A stretch of DNA of 12,928 nucleotides from NCBI GenBank assembly GCA_002842935.1, contig PHEM01000057.1, forward strand, positions 1 through 12,928, written 5' to 3'. The position numbers were made by a program, and so were the translations under genes. The notes below the pieces were generated by a model, which was given only the letters and a program-made list of their open reading frames with translations, was not told where the DNA came from and did no database searches. The number at the start of each line of letters is the position of its first letter. Position 1 is the stretch's first letter. Source of the stretch: Alphaproteobacteria bacterium HGW-Alphaproteobacteria-13 (lineage in GTDB: Bacteria > Pseudomonadota > Alphaproteobacteria > Sphingomonadales > Sphingomonadaceae). Shown here in pieces: positions 1 to 6,267 of this stretch.

Positions 1-319
1 CGTCGGGATTGTCGAGCGCATAGAGCCACAGGCCCAGCGAGGGGAAGCAGATTTCGGCGTCGATGCCTTCCAGCTCCATATCCTCGAGGCGGCCGGGAAT
101 CTCGCGGATGCCCTTGCGCTGCGCATCGCCAAGCTCTTTTTCGCGGTGCTGGCCGACGCGCAGGCGATAGATGATCTTATCCTTGGTGCCCGTGATCAGA
201 TATTCGCCTTCCTTGCGGGCGTGGATGGCGTGATCCTTGAGCGACGCGGGCAAACCTTCGAGGAAGATGTCCGCAGGTTCCATGATATGGCTGTCGGCAC
301 TGAATACAAAGGGTTTCAT
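1..319 (-). CDS. Amidohydrolase-family (amidohydrolase 2) metal-dependent hydrolase, 5' part only
   Basis: The N-terminal 106 codons read leftward from an ATG at 319-317; the rest lies beyond the left edge. The start is supported by a GGAG ribosome site just upstream on the minus strand. The protein opens MKPFVFSADSHIMEP, the usual first strand of amidohydrolase-2 TIM-barrel proteins, with an Asp-x-His pair (D9, H11) in the place of the first metal ligands, followed by Glu-Pro. Further on, 'RLEDMELEGIDAEICFPS' (about 78-95) matches the region where family members keep 'R..dme..Gvd..v.fPs'. Relatives are hydrolases or decarboxylases often found in aromatic, steroid and terpenoid catabolic clusters; the reaction here cannot be specified. 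It diverges from the GntR gene, and the likely operator at 362-381 sits between them, so it may be under the same control. The family call is good; the substrate is unknown. Confidence 0.85.
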   Translation of the reverse strand, partial: MKPFVFSADSHIMEPADIFLEGLPASLKDHAIHARKEGEYLITGTKDKIIYRLRVGQHREKELGDAQRKGIREIPGRLEDMELEGIDAEICFPSLGLWLYALDNPD

Positions 320-361
320 GACAGTCTCCTCTCGAATCACATTGTGTTGCCTTCATTAAAG

Positions 362-381
362 GTATACTTAGTTATACAAGT
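362..381. promoter_or_regulatory. Putative GntR-family operator, copy 1 (divergent gap)
   Basis: This AT-rich patch in the 92-base gap between the amidohydrolase and GntR genes reads GTATACTTAGTTATACAAGT. It contains an inverted repeat GTATA-N6-TATAC (362-377). Bases 364-381 are 17/18 identical to 2377-2394 in front of the thiolase gene. GntR-type regulators usually bind short AT-centred palindromes near their own gene, so this is likely the operator of the 412-1131 product. Hexamers resembling -10 boxes on both strands overlap the site, which would fit repression in both directions, but I cannot fix the promoters. Repeat and palindrome are seen directly; the binding protein is inferred. Confidence 0.6.
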
Positions 382-411
382 CAAGCATATTTCCGGATAG
401 AAAAGGTCGAT

Positions 412-1131
412 ATGGACGGTAAAGAGGTATCTGATTTGGGCGGACTGATAGAAAGGTCGGCCGAAACGCTCGCCAGCCGCACGGCGCGGGCGCTGGCCGA
501 TCTCAGCCTGGCGGCTCAGCCGGGCGATCATCTGGGCGCGGAGGACGATCTGCTGCGGCGCTTCGGCATCAGCCGCCCGACCTTGCGCCAGGCCGCGAAG
601 CTGGTCGAACGCGACCGGCTGATCAGCATCCGGCGCGGCATCAAGGGCGGCTATTTCGCCGAGCGGCCCGACGCGCGCGACGCGATCCAGTCGCTCGCGC
701 GCTTCCTGCGGCTGAAGGGCGCGACGCTGGGCGACGTCATCCAGGTGACGCGGCCCGTGGCGGAAGAGGCGGCGGTCGCGGCGGCCGAGCGGCGCGGCGA
801 GGGCGATGTCGAGCGGCTGCGGGCCTTCGTCGCCGCGATCGACGGTCATGACACGCCGCGCGCGCTGATCGCCGCCGAGGTCGAACTGGCGCGGCTGATC
901 GCGGACATGAGCGGCAATCCGGTCGTCGAGCTGGTGATGGAGATCGGCTACAGCTTTGGGCTTGATGAGCGCGGCAGCGACCTTTACGCCGACCCGCAGC
1001 GGCGCGAAAAGGCGCGTGCGATGCAGCGCGGCCTGTGCAACGCGATCATCGACGGAGACCCGGACATCGCACGATTGATGATGAACCGTCGTTCGCGCCA
1101 GTTCGACGCATGGTTGGGAGGGGCGGCATGA
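412..1131 (+). CDS. GntR-family transcriptional regulator (FadR/FCD-like)
   Basis: This is a 239-residue DNA-binding regulator. A winged helix lies at about residues 20-85: 'LGAEDDLLRRFGISRPTLRQ' (41-60) is the typical GntR recognition helix region ('sE..La..fgvSr.tvR.al'), and the wing follows at 'RRGIKGGYFAERP'. The C-terminal half (about 95-235) is all-helical and has the length of an FCD effector domain, with 'SGNPVVELVME' and the late 'AIIDGDPDIARLMM' helix recognisable. The His residues that bind metal in many FCD domains are not evident: 'VELARLI' stands where 'D..FH..i' is usual. The effector may therefore be bound without metal, for example as an acyl-CoA or free acid. The ATG at 412 is preceded by AAAAGG. 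The stop overlaps the next start (ATGA at 1128-1131), so it is co-translated with the fusion protein. It probably represses its own operon, the divergent gene and the thiolase operon through the sites at 362-381 and 2375-2394. Confidence 0.88.
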   Translation: MDGKEVSDLGGLIERSAETLASRTARALADLSLAAQPGDHLGAEDDLLRRFGISRPTLRQAAKLVERDRLISIRRGIKGGYFAERPDARDAIQSLARFLRLKGATLGDVIQVTRPVAEEAAVAAAERRGEGDVERLRAFVAAIDGHDTPRALIAAEVELARLIADMSGNPVVELVMEIGYSFGLDERGSDLYADPQRREKARAMQRGLCNAIIDGDPDIARLMMNRRSRQFDAWLGGAA

Positions 1132-2354
1132 GCATCCTCGAATTTCGCGGCTTCGCCGGTGTCCGGCTGGAGGCCGAGGCGCTGGGCGCCGAGGACGATC
1201 CCGCCGTGCTGCTCGTCCACGGCGCGGGACAGACGCGCGCGGTCTGGGGCAGCGTCGCACAGGCGCTGGAAATGGCGGGGCGGCGCGTGATCAGCCTGGA
1301 CCTGCGCGGCCACGGCGGCAGCGAATGGCCCGAGGACGGACGCTATGATTTCGGCGCCTTCGTCGAGGATCTGCGCGCCGTGCTCGCGCAGCTCGGCACG
1401 CGGCCGGTCGTCGTCGCCTCGACGCTGGGCGGCTGGGTCGCGGCGGCGGCGCTCGAACAGGATGCGGCGCTGCTCGCCTCCGGGCTGGTGCTCGTCGATG
1501 TGCCCGTCGCGGTCGATCCCGACGTGGCGCGGCGCGTCCACGAACGGCTGCGCGCCAGCGCGGGGCTGTCGCCGGGGCAGGCGCAGTGGGACGCCCGGTT
1601 GATGGAGGCGATCGACGGCGTGGCGGCGGCCGGGCACCTCGCGGCGGCGGCGCCGAAGATCGCGCTGCCGACGCTCTATGTGCACGGCGCGGTGAGCGAG
1701 ATCATCTCGCACGCCGCCGCCGCCGCCTTTACCGCGAAACTGCCCGACGGCGAATTCGTCGAGGTCGAGGACGCCGCGCTGGTGGTGCGCGAGGACAGCG
1801 TTGACGCGCTCGGCGGCTATCTGGTCGATTTCCTCGAACGCCGCGCGCCGCGCGCTTCGCCCGAATATCGCGCTGGGTCCGACGCCCGCACGTTCCGCGA
1901 CGCGCTCGGCTGCTTCGCGACCGGCGTCACGGTGGTGACGGCGGTCACCCCGGACGGCACGCCGATCGGGTTGACGGCGAACAGCTTCACTTCGGTCTCG
2001 CTCGACCCGCCGCTGCTGCTCGTCTGCATCGCCAACACGGCGGGAAGCGCCGCCGTCCTGCGCGATGCCGACCGCTTTGCCGTCAACGTCCTCCAGATCG
2101 GGCAGCAGCCGACCTCGAACCGCTTTGCGGGCAAGGGCGAGGATCGCTTCGCCGCGACGCCGTGGGAACTGGGCGAATATGGCACGCCGGTGCTGGTCGG
2201 CTCGCTGTCCAGCTTCGAATGCGCGCGCGACGCGATTCATGACGGCGGCGATCATTTCATCCTGGTCGGCCGCGTGCTGAAAGCGATCTTCGAGCCGCGC
2301 CGCGACCCGCTGCTCTATTTCCGCGGCAAATATCGCAAGCTGCATTTCGCTTGA
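1128..2354 (+). CDS. Degenerate alpha/beta-hydrolase fused to an FMN-type flavin reductase
   Basis: This is a 408-residue two-domain protein. Residues 1-240 form an alpha/beta-hydrolase fold: 'LLVHGAG' (28-34) is the oxyanion-hole region and 'SLDLRGHGGSEWP' (56-68) the strand-4 turn. The nucleophile elbow reads A97-S-T-L-G-G102, where the family has G-x-S-x-G-G, so Thr99 occupies the Ser position. The late acid position is Glu191, and the usual AGH histidine near 218 is Leu. The domain is probably not an ordinary serine hydrolase. Residues 254-408 are a HpaC/flavin-reductase-like domain with 'FATGVTVVT' (263-271), 'GLTANSFTSVSLDPPLLLVC' (281-300), 'GGDHFILVGRV' (373-383) and C-terminal 'PLLYFRGKYR'. 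Such domains use NAD(P)H to supply reduced flavin to a separate monooxygenase, and none is in the window. The ATG at 1128 overlaps the GntR stop; an upstream in-frame ATG at 1035 lies inside the GntR gene and is less likely. Both domain calls are strong; the joint role is unknown. Confidence 0.87.
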   Translation: MSILEFRGFAGVRLEAEALGAEDDPAVLLVHGAGQTRAVWGSVAQALEMAGRRVISLDLRGHGGSEWPEDGRYDFGAFVEDLRAVLAQLGTRPVVVASTLGGWVAAAALEQDAALLASGLVLVDVPVAVDPDVARRVHERLRASAGLSPGQAQWDARLMEAIDGVAAAGHLAAAAPKIALPTLYVHGAVSEIISHAAAAAFTAKLPDGEFVEVEDAALVVREDSVDALGGYLVDFLERRAPRASPEYRAGSDARTFRDALGCFATGVTVVTAVTPDGTPIGLTANSFTSVSLDPPLLLVCIANTAGSAAVLRDADRFAVNVLQIGQQPTSNRFAGKGEDRFAATPWELGEYGTPVLVGSLSSFECARDAIHDGGDHFILVGRVLKAIFEPRRDPLLYFRGKYRKLHFA

Positions 2355-2374
2355 CGCGCGCGCAAAGCGTCATA

Positions 2375-2394
2375 TCATACTAAGTTATACAAGT
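2375..2394. promoter_or_regulatory. Putative GntR-family operator, copy 2 (upstream of the thiolase operon)
   Basis: In the 62-base gap between the fusion gene and the thiolase gene the sequence reads TCATACTAAGTTATACAAGT. Bases 2377-2394 match 364-381 at 17 of 18 positions, the one change being T to A. The left arm is weaker than in copy 1: TCATA replaces GTATA. It lies 22 bases before the ATG at 2417 and just ahead of the ribosome site GGGGAGAG (2402-2409). It therefore probably controls a second promoter for the thiolase-to-dehydrogenase genes. I found no third copy elsewhere in the window by eye. Confidence 0.6.
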
Positions 2395-2416
2395 TGGAAT
2401 CGGGGAGAGTAGGCGG

Positions 2417-3634
2417 ATGGCCTGGTCGCATCAGGATCAATGCGCGATCGTCGGTGTCGGGGCGACCGACTATTATGTGCGCGGCAAAAGCTGGCCGCGC
2501 ACGATCAACGACATGGCGGCGGAGGCGATCATGAACGCCTGCGCCGACGCGGGGATCAGCCACAGGCAGATCGACGGCTTCGCTTATTATTCGACGGCGG
2601 GCGCGGGCTATCTCGACAAGTTCGACACCGCCAGCCTGATGGAAACGCTGGGGATGCCGCACATCGGCTTTTCGGCGACGCTGACCAGCGGCGGCGGCGG
2701 CTGCGTCGGCGCGGTCGGTCTCGCGACGGCGGGCCTGATGAACGAGGATTGCACCTATGCGGTGACGCTGATGGCGCTCCAGCAATTGCCGCAGCACCGG
2801 CTGGGCGTCGTCTTTGGCGCCGCCGCGCCCAGTCCCGAGAACAGCTTTCTCCAGCCGTCCGGGCTGGTCGGGCCGGGGCATCTGATGTCGATGCTGACGC
2901 GGCGGCACATGCACCTCTATAGCACGAAGCCCGAGGCGCTGAAGGAGATCGTCCAGGCGACGCGCGCGAACACGCACAACCGGCCGAAGGCGGTGCGCAG
3001 GAATCCGCTGTCGGACGAGCAGTATTGGGGTTCGCCGATGCTGGCCGATCCGCTGCGCCGCCTCGATTTCTGCCTGGAGACCGATGGCGCGGTCGCGGTC
3101 ATCACGACGACGAAGGACCGCGCGAAGGATTGCCGCCACAAGCCCGCGCTGATCCACGCCTGCGCGCACGGCGGCCAGCGCGAATGGGGCCGCGCCTTTG
3201 CCTGGATGGGCATGCCCGACCCCTATTTCGCGAGCGCGGGGCATGAATTCACGGCGAACCGCGTCTGGGCGCAGTCGGGCCTGACGGCGCGGGACATGGA
3301 CGTTGCGCTGCTCTATGACCATTTCTCGCCGATGGTGCTGATGCAGCTTGAGGATTATGGCTTCTGCGCGCGCGGTGAGGGGAGCGATTACGTCCTCTCC
3401 GGCAAGATCCGCTATGACGCGGCGACGGGCGGCAAGGTCAACGGCGGCGTGCCGGTGAACACGCACGGCGGCAACCTGAGCGAAGCCTATATCATCGGCA
3501 TGACGCACCTTGTCGAGGCGGTCGAGCAAGTGCGCGGTACCGCGATCAACCAGGTCGCGGACGCCGAATTCGCGCTCGCCTCGGGCGGTCCCGCCTCGCT
3601 TCCCGTTTCCAGCCTGATCCTGAGGAGGGACTGA
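2417..3634 (+). CDS. Thiolase-fold protein (Ltp/SCP-x-like), probable aldolase or thiolase partner of DUF35
   Basis: The protein has 405 residues, typical for the lipid-transfer-protein/thiolase family. It starts with the family's 'CAIVGVGATDYY' strand (9-20), has 'GISHRQIDGF' (46-55), a Gly-rich stretch 'SGGGGCVGAVG' (91-101), 'DVALLYDHFSPMV' (295-307) and the C-terminal 'GGVPVNTHGGNLSEAYIIG' (343-361). True thiolases carry a nucleophilic Cys in a C-x-S/T-G motif and a GHP-x-G motif. Here the Cys (C96) falls one residue off the expected place when the glycine is aligned, and GHP-x-G is replaced by 'SEAYIIG'. Tyr300 and Tyr358 resemble the conserved tyrosines of Ltp2-type retro-aldolases, which cleave acyl-CoA side chains and need a DUF35 partner. 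The gene for such a partner starts one base after this stop. A strong ribosome site (GGGGAG, 2402) supports the ATG at 2417. The family call is firm; aldolase rather than thiolase is inference. Confidence 0.85.
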   Translation: MAWSHQDQCAIVGVGATDYYVRGKSWPRTINDMAAEAIMNACADAGISHRQIDGFAYYSTAGAGYLDKFDTASLMETLGMPHIGFSATLTSGGGGCVGAVGLATAGLMNEDCTYAVTLMALQQLPQHRLGVVFGAAAPSPENSFLQPSGLVGPGHLMSMLTRRHMHLYSTKPEALKEIVQATRANTHNRPKAVRRNPLSDEQYWGSPMLADPLRRLDFCLETDGAVAVITTTKDRAKDCRHKPALIHACAHGGQREWGRAFAWMGMPDPYFASAGHEFTANRVWAQSGLTARDMDVALLYDHFSPMVLMQLEDYGFCARGEGSDYVLSGKIRYDAATGGKVNGGVPVNTHGGNLSEAYIIGMTHLVEAVEQVRGTAINQVADAEFALASGGPASLPVSSLILRRD

Positions 3635-3635
3635 C

Positions 3636-4064
3636 ATGGCCTATGGTCCGGCGCGAGTGCTTCCCGGCGAACAGATTCGCATCACCACCAATCCCGATAC
3701 CGAACCTTTCTGGCAGGCGGCGAGGGAGAACCGGCTGACGGCGTGCCAGTGCGGCGAATGCGGCCGGTTCCGCATGCCGCCCACGGCGGTCTGCCCCGAT
3801 TGCGGCAGCCGCGAAAAGAGCTGGCCGACGCTGCCCGGCACCGCGACGGTGTTCAGCTATGTTGTGTGCAACAGGAATCCGAAGACGGGCGAGGATTATG
3901 TCTATGTCCCCGTCGTCGTCGATCTCGACGGCGCGCCGGGCGCGCGGCTCAACGCCAATGTCACGGGCTGCGACGCCGACGAAGTGCATATCGGCATGAA
4001 GGTCGCGGTCGAATGGACGCCGATCCAGGACGATTGGGTGTTGCCCAATTTCTGCAAGGACTGA
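3636..4064 (+). CDS. DUF35 / OB-fold Zn-ribbon acyl-CoA-binding protein, partner of the upstream thiolase-fold protein
   Basis: This 142-residue protein has the usual DUF35 layout. An N-terminal helix ('TEPFWQAARENRL', 22-34) leads to a rubredoxin-like Zn ribbon with C39-x2-C42 and C53-x2-C56 (an extra C37 lies just before). An OB-fold follows, with 'PGTATVFSYVV' (about 67-77), 'VPVVVDLDGAPGARLNANVTG' (about 91-111) and 'IGMKVAVEW' (about 118-126). DUF35 proteins form complexes with thiolase-fold enzymes. In steroid side-chain degradation the DUF35 domain of ChsH2 is needed for Ltp2 aldolase activity. The gene starts one base after the thiolase stop with GAGGAGGGA (3622-3630) as ribosome site, so equal production of both partners is expected. 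It is clearly related to the second DUF35 protein at 11457: both have 'V-D-x-D-G-A-P-G-x-R'. Confidence 0.9.
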   Translation: MAYGPARVLPGEQIRITTNPDTEPFWQAARENRLTACQCGECGRFRMPPTAVCPDCGSREKSWPTLPGTATVFSYVVCNRNPKTGEDYVYVPVVVDLDGAPGARLNANVTGCDADEVHIGMKVAVEWTPIQDDWVLPNFCKD

Positions 4065-4068
4065 CGCG

Positions 4069-6267
4069 ATGCTGGGTGACTTGCGTATCGTCGAGATCGG
4101 GGAAGGGATGGCGGTCCAGGTCGCCGGGCTGATGCTGTGCGAACTGGGCGCGGACGTGCTGAAGGTCGAGCGTCCCGGCGGCGACCCCGCGCGGGGCACC
4201 GCGCCCTTCGCCAACTGGAATCGCGGCAAGCGCAGCCTGGCGCTCGACCTCGACATGCCGGAGGGACGGGCGGCGCTGAACGATCGGCTCGCGGGCGCCG
4301 ACGCGCTGCTGCATCAATTCACGCCTGCGCGCGCAAGGGCGCTCGGGCTGGACGACGCCGCGCTGGCTAAGGCCTATCCCCACCTCGTCGTCTGCGGCAT
4401 CACGGGTTCGCCTTACGACCATCCCGATGTCGAGCGCGGCGACGACGAACTGCTCGTCGCCGCGCGGCTCGGCGTGCTTTACGAGAATGACGGCCACCGC
4501 GCCGGGCCGATCGTCTATCGCTATCGCCAGGGCAGTTGGTCCGCCGCGCATCTGGCCGCCGCGTCGATCCTCGCACGGCTGGTGATGCGGCTCCAGTCGG
4601 GCAAGGGCGGGGCCGCGCACACCTCGATCCTTCAGGGCTATCTCGCGACGCTGCCGCTGGTCTGGGGGCGCAACAGCGAAGGGCCGATGCCCAATCCCCC
4701 GACCTTCCCGCCGGGCAAGCCGCGTCCCGTCGCCGTGCAGCTGTTCCAGTGCGCGGACGGCGACTGGCTCCAGATCATGGACCCGGCGCGCCAGTTCGAT
4801 TACGCGACCATGCCGACGATGTGGGAGGTGATGGCTGAGACCCATATCGACATCGAAACCGAAGCCGGGCAGGCCGAAGCCTTTCGCCGCCGCCCGCTCG
4901 TCAACTGGCTGGCCGACCTGCGCGCCGCCGATGTCGCCGCCGAGCCGGCCTTTCCGATGGGCGAGGTGCTGCGCCACGAGGACGCCGTGGCGAACGGCTA
5001 TGTCGTCGAGGTCGACGATCCCGAGCTTGGCCGGACGCGCCAGCCGAACACCCCCTTCCACAGCGACGCCGACTTGCCGCAGGGCCGCTCGGCGCCGCGT
5101 CTTGGCGAAGGCGGCGACAAGGGCTGGGCGCCCGGGGCGGCGCCCGCGTCCGGCGAAGCGCCCGCCGAAATCCTGGAAGGGGTGCGCGTCCTCGACCTCG
5201 GCATGTTCCTCGCCGGGCCGATGGGACCGTCGATGATGGGCGACATGGGCGCCAACGTCATCAAGGTCGAGGCGCTGACCGGCGACCGTATCCGCTTCAT
5301 GCACCGCTATTATCAGGCGGCGGCGCGCTCGAAACGCAGCCTCGCGCTCGACCTGACGAAACCGGAGGCGCAGCCGATCCTCCAACGGCTGATCCAGTGG
5401 GCCGAACTGGTCCATCACAATATGCGCTTTCGCGGCGCGGCGAAGCTGGGTCTTAGCGAAGAGGGCATCCGCAAATACAGCCCCGACGTCGCGTTCAACT
5501 ATTCGAGCGCTTATGGCCAGCGCGGAAGCCGGGGTAACTGGCCGGGCTATGACTCGATCTTCAACGCCATCGCGGGCTGGGAGTTCGAGAATGCGGGCGA
5601 AGGCAATCGCCCCGTCTTCAACCGCCCCGGCACGATGGACGTCGCGACGGCGCAAAGCAGCCTCGTCGAACTGATGGCCTCGCTCTATGCGAAGCGCCGG
5701 ACGGGGCGCGGCTATACGACGCAGACGTCGCTGCTCGGCCTCGCGGCCTTCACGCAGGGGGAGGTGCTGATCGGGCCGGACGGCCGGCTCACCGACACCT
5801 ATCATCTGACCGGCGACCAGACGGGCTTTTCGCCTTATCATCGCATCTATCCCTGCGCGGACGGGCAATGGATCGCCGTCGCGGCGCACAAGCCCGCGCA
5901 GCGGCAGGCGATGCGCGACCTGCTCGGCGACGATTTCGAAGCCGGGGCGAAGGCTGAGACCTCCGCCGACCTGCTCGGCAAGCTCGAGGCGGCGGGCGTC
6001 CCGTGCGACATGGTGGTTTTTGAGGATGCGATGAACCGCTTTTTCGACGATCCTAAAAATCGCGAATTGAACCTGATTTCGGTCCTGCCGCAGCCGCTGT
6101 ACGGCATGGTCGAGCAGCCGGGCGCTTTCTGGCATTTCGGGGACGTGCCGATCATGTTCCGGCGCTGCTGCCCCGCCGTGGGTGAGCATAGCGACGAGAT
6201 ATTGCGCGAAATCGGCTATTCCGACGACGAGATCGCCGGGTTCCGCGCCGCCGGGATCGTCGCATGA
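4069..6267 (+). CDS. Tandem (double-domain) CaiB/BaiF class III CoA-transferase
   Basis: The protein has 732 residues, about twice the usual 380-400, because two CaiB/BaiF units are joined. Unit 1 runs from about 1 to 345 and starts 'LRIVEIGEGMAVQVAGLMLC'. After a Gly/Ala/Pro-rich linker (about 346-367), unit 2 runs from about 370 to 732 and starts 'VRVLDLGMFLAGPMGPSMMG'. Both have the 'GA(D/N)V(L/I)KVE' strand and 'SLALDL' (56-61 and 424-429). Class III transferases form a CoA thioester on an Asp. Counting back 21 residues from the 'TGRG/SGKG' turn gives Asp524 in unit 2 ('GTMDVATAQ') but Ser156 in unit 1 ('QGSWSAAH'). Only the C-terminal unit appears catalytic. DddD (DMSP) is a known two-unit relative, but nothing here points to DMSP. 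The ATG is four bases after the DUF35 stop and the TGA overlaps the kinase start, so the genes are co-translated. It likely activates the pathway acid to its CoA thioester. Confidence 0.92.
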   Translation: MLGDLRIVEIGEGMAVQVAGLMLCELGADVLKVERPGGDPARGTAPFANWNRGKRSLALDLDMPEGRAALNDRLAGADALLHQFTPARARALGLDDAALAKAYPHLVVCGITGSPYDHPDVERGDDELLVAARLGVLYENDGHRAGPIVYRYRQGSWSAAHLAAASILARLVMRLQSGKGGAAHTSILQGYLATLPLVWGRNSEGPMPNPPTFPPGKPRPVAVQLFQCADGDWLQIMDPARQFDYATMPTMWEVMAETHIDIETEAGQAEAFRRRPLVNWLADLRAADVAAEPAFPMGEVLRHEDAVANGYVVEVDDPELGRTRQPNTPFHSDADLPQGRSAPRLGEGGDKGWAPGAAPASGEAPAEILEGVRVLDLGMFLAGPMGPSMMGDMGANVIKVEALTGDRIRFMHRYYQAAARSKRSLALDLTKPEAQPILQRLIQWAELVHHNMRFRGAAKLGLSEEGIRKYSPDVAFNYSSAYGQRGSRGNWPGYDSIFNAIAGWEFENAGEGNRPVFNRPGTMDVATAQSSLVELMASLYAKRRTGRGYTTQTSLLGLAAFTQGEVLIGPDGRLTDTYHLTGDQTGFSPYHRIYPCADGQWIAVAAHKPAQRQAMRDLLGDDFEAGAKAETSADLLGKLEAAGVPCDMVVFEDAMNRFFDDPKNRELNLISVLPQPLYGMVEQPGAFWHFGDVPIMFRRCCPAVGEHSDEILREIGYSDDEIAGFRAAGIVA

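Noticed and set aside
984..2345. A 453-codon minus-strand open frame opposite the hydrolase-reductase fusion
   Set aside because: No family motif, Arg-rich, and fully covered by the fusion gene whose domains are recognisable. A similar frame at 337-1260 was rejected for the same reason.
1128..2354. The hydrolase-reductase fusion as an artefact of a frameshift or lost stop between two genes
   Set aside because: The frame is continuous through a plausible linker (about residues 238-253) with no internal stop or start signal, and both domains are full length. A true fusion is the simpler reading.
3961..6189. A 742-codon open frame on the minus strand opposite the CoA-transferase
   Set aside because: It is rich in Arg, Ala and His without any recognisable motif and overlaps a gene with clear CaiB/BaiF motifs. 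It follows the third-position GC bias of the real gene.
4069..6267. Double CoA-transferase as DddD (DMSP lyase)
   Set aside because: Length and neighbours do not fit: there is no DMSP transporter or downstream hydroxypropionate genes, and the two-unit layout alone is not specific.
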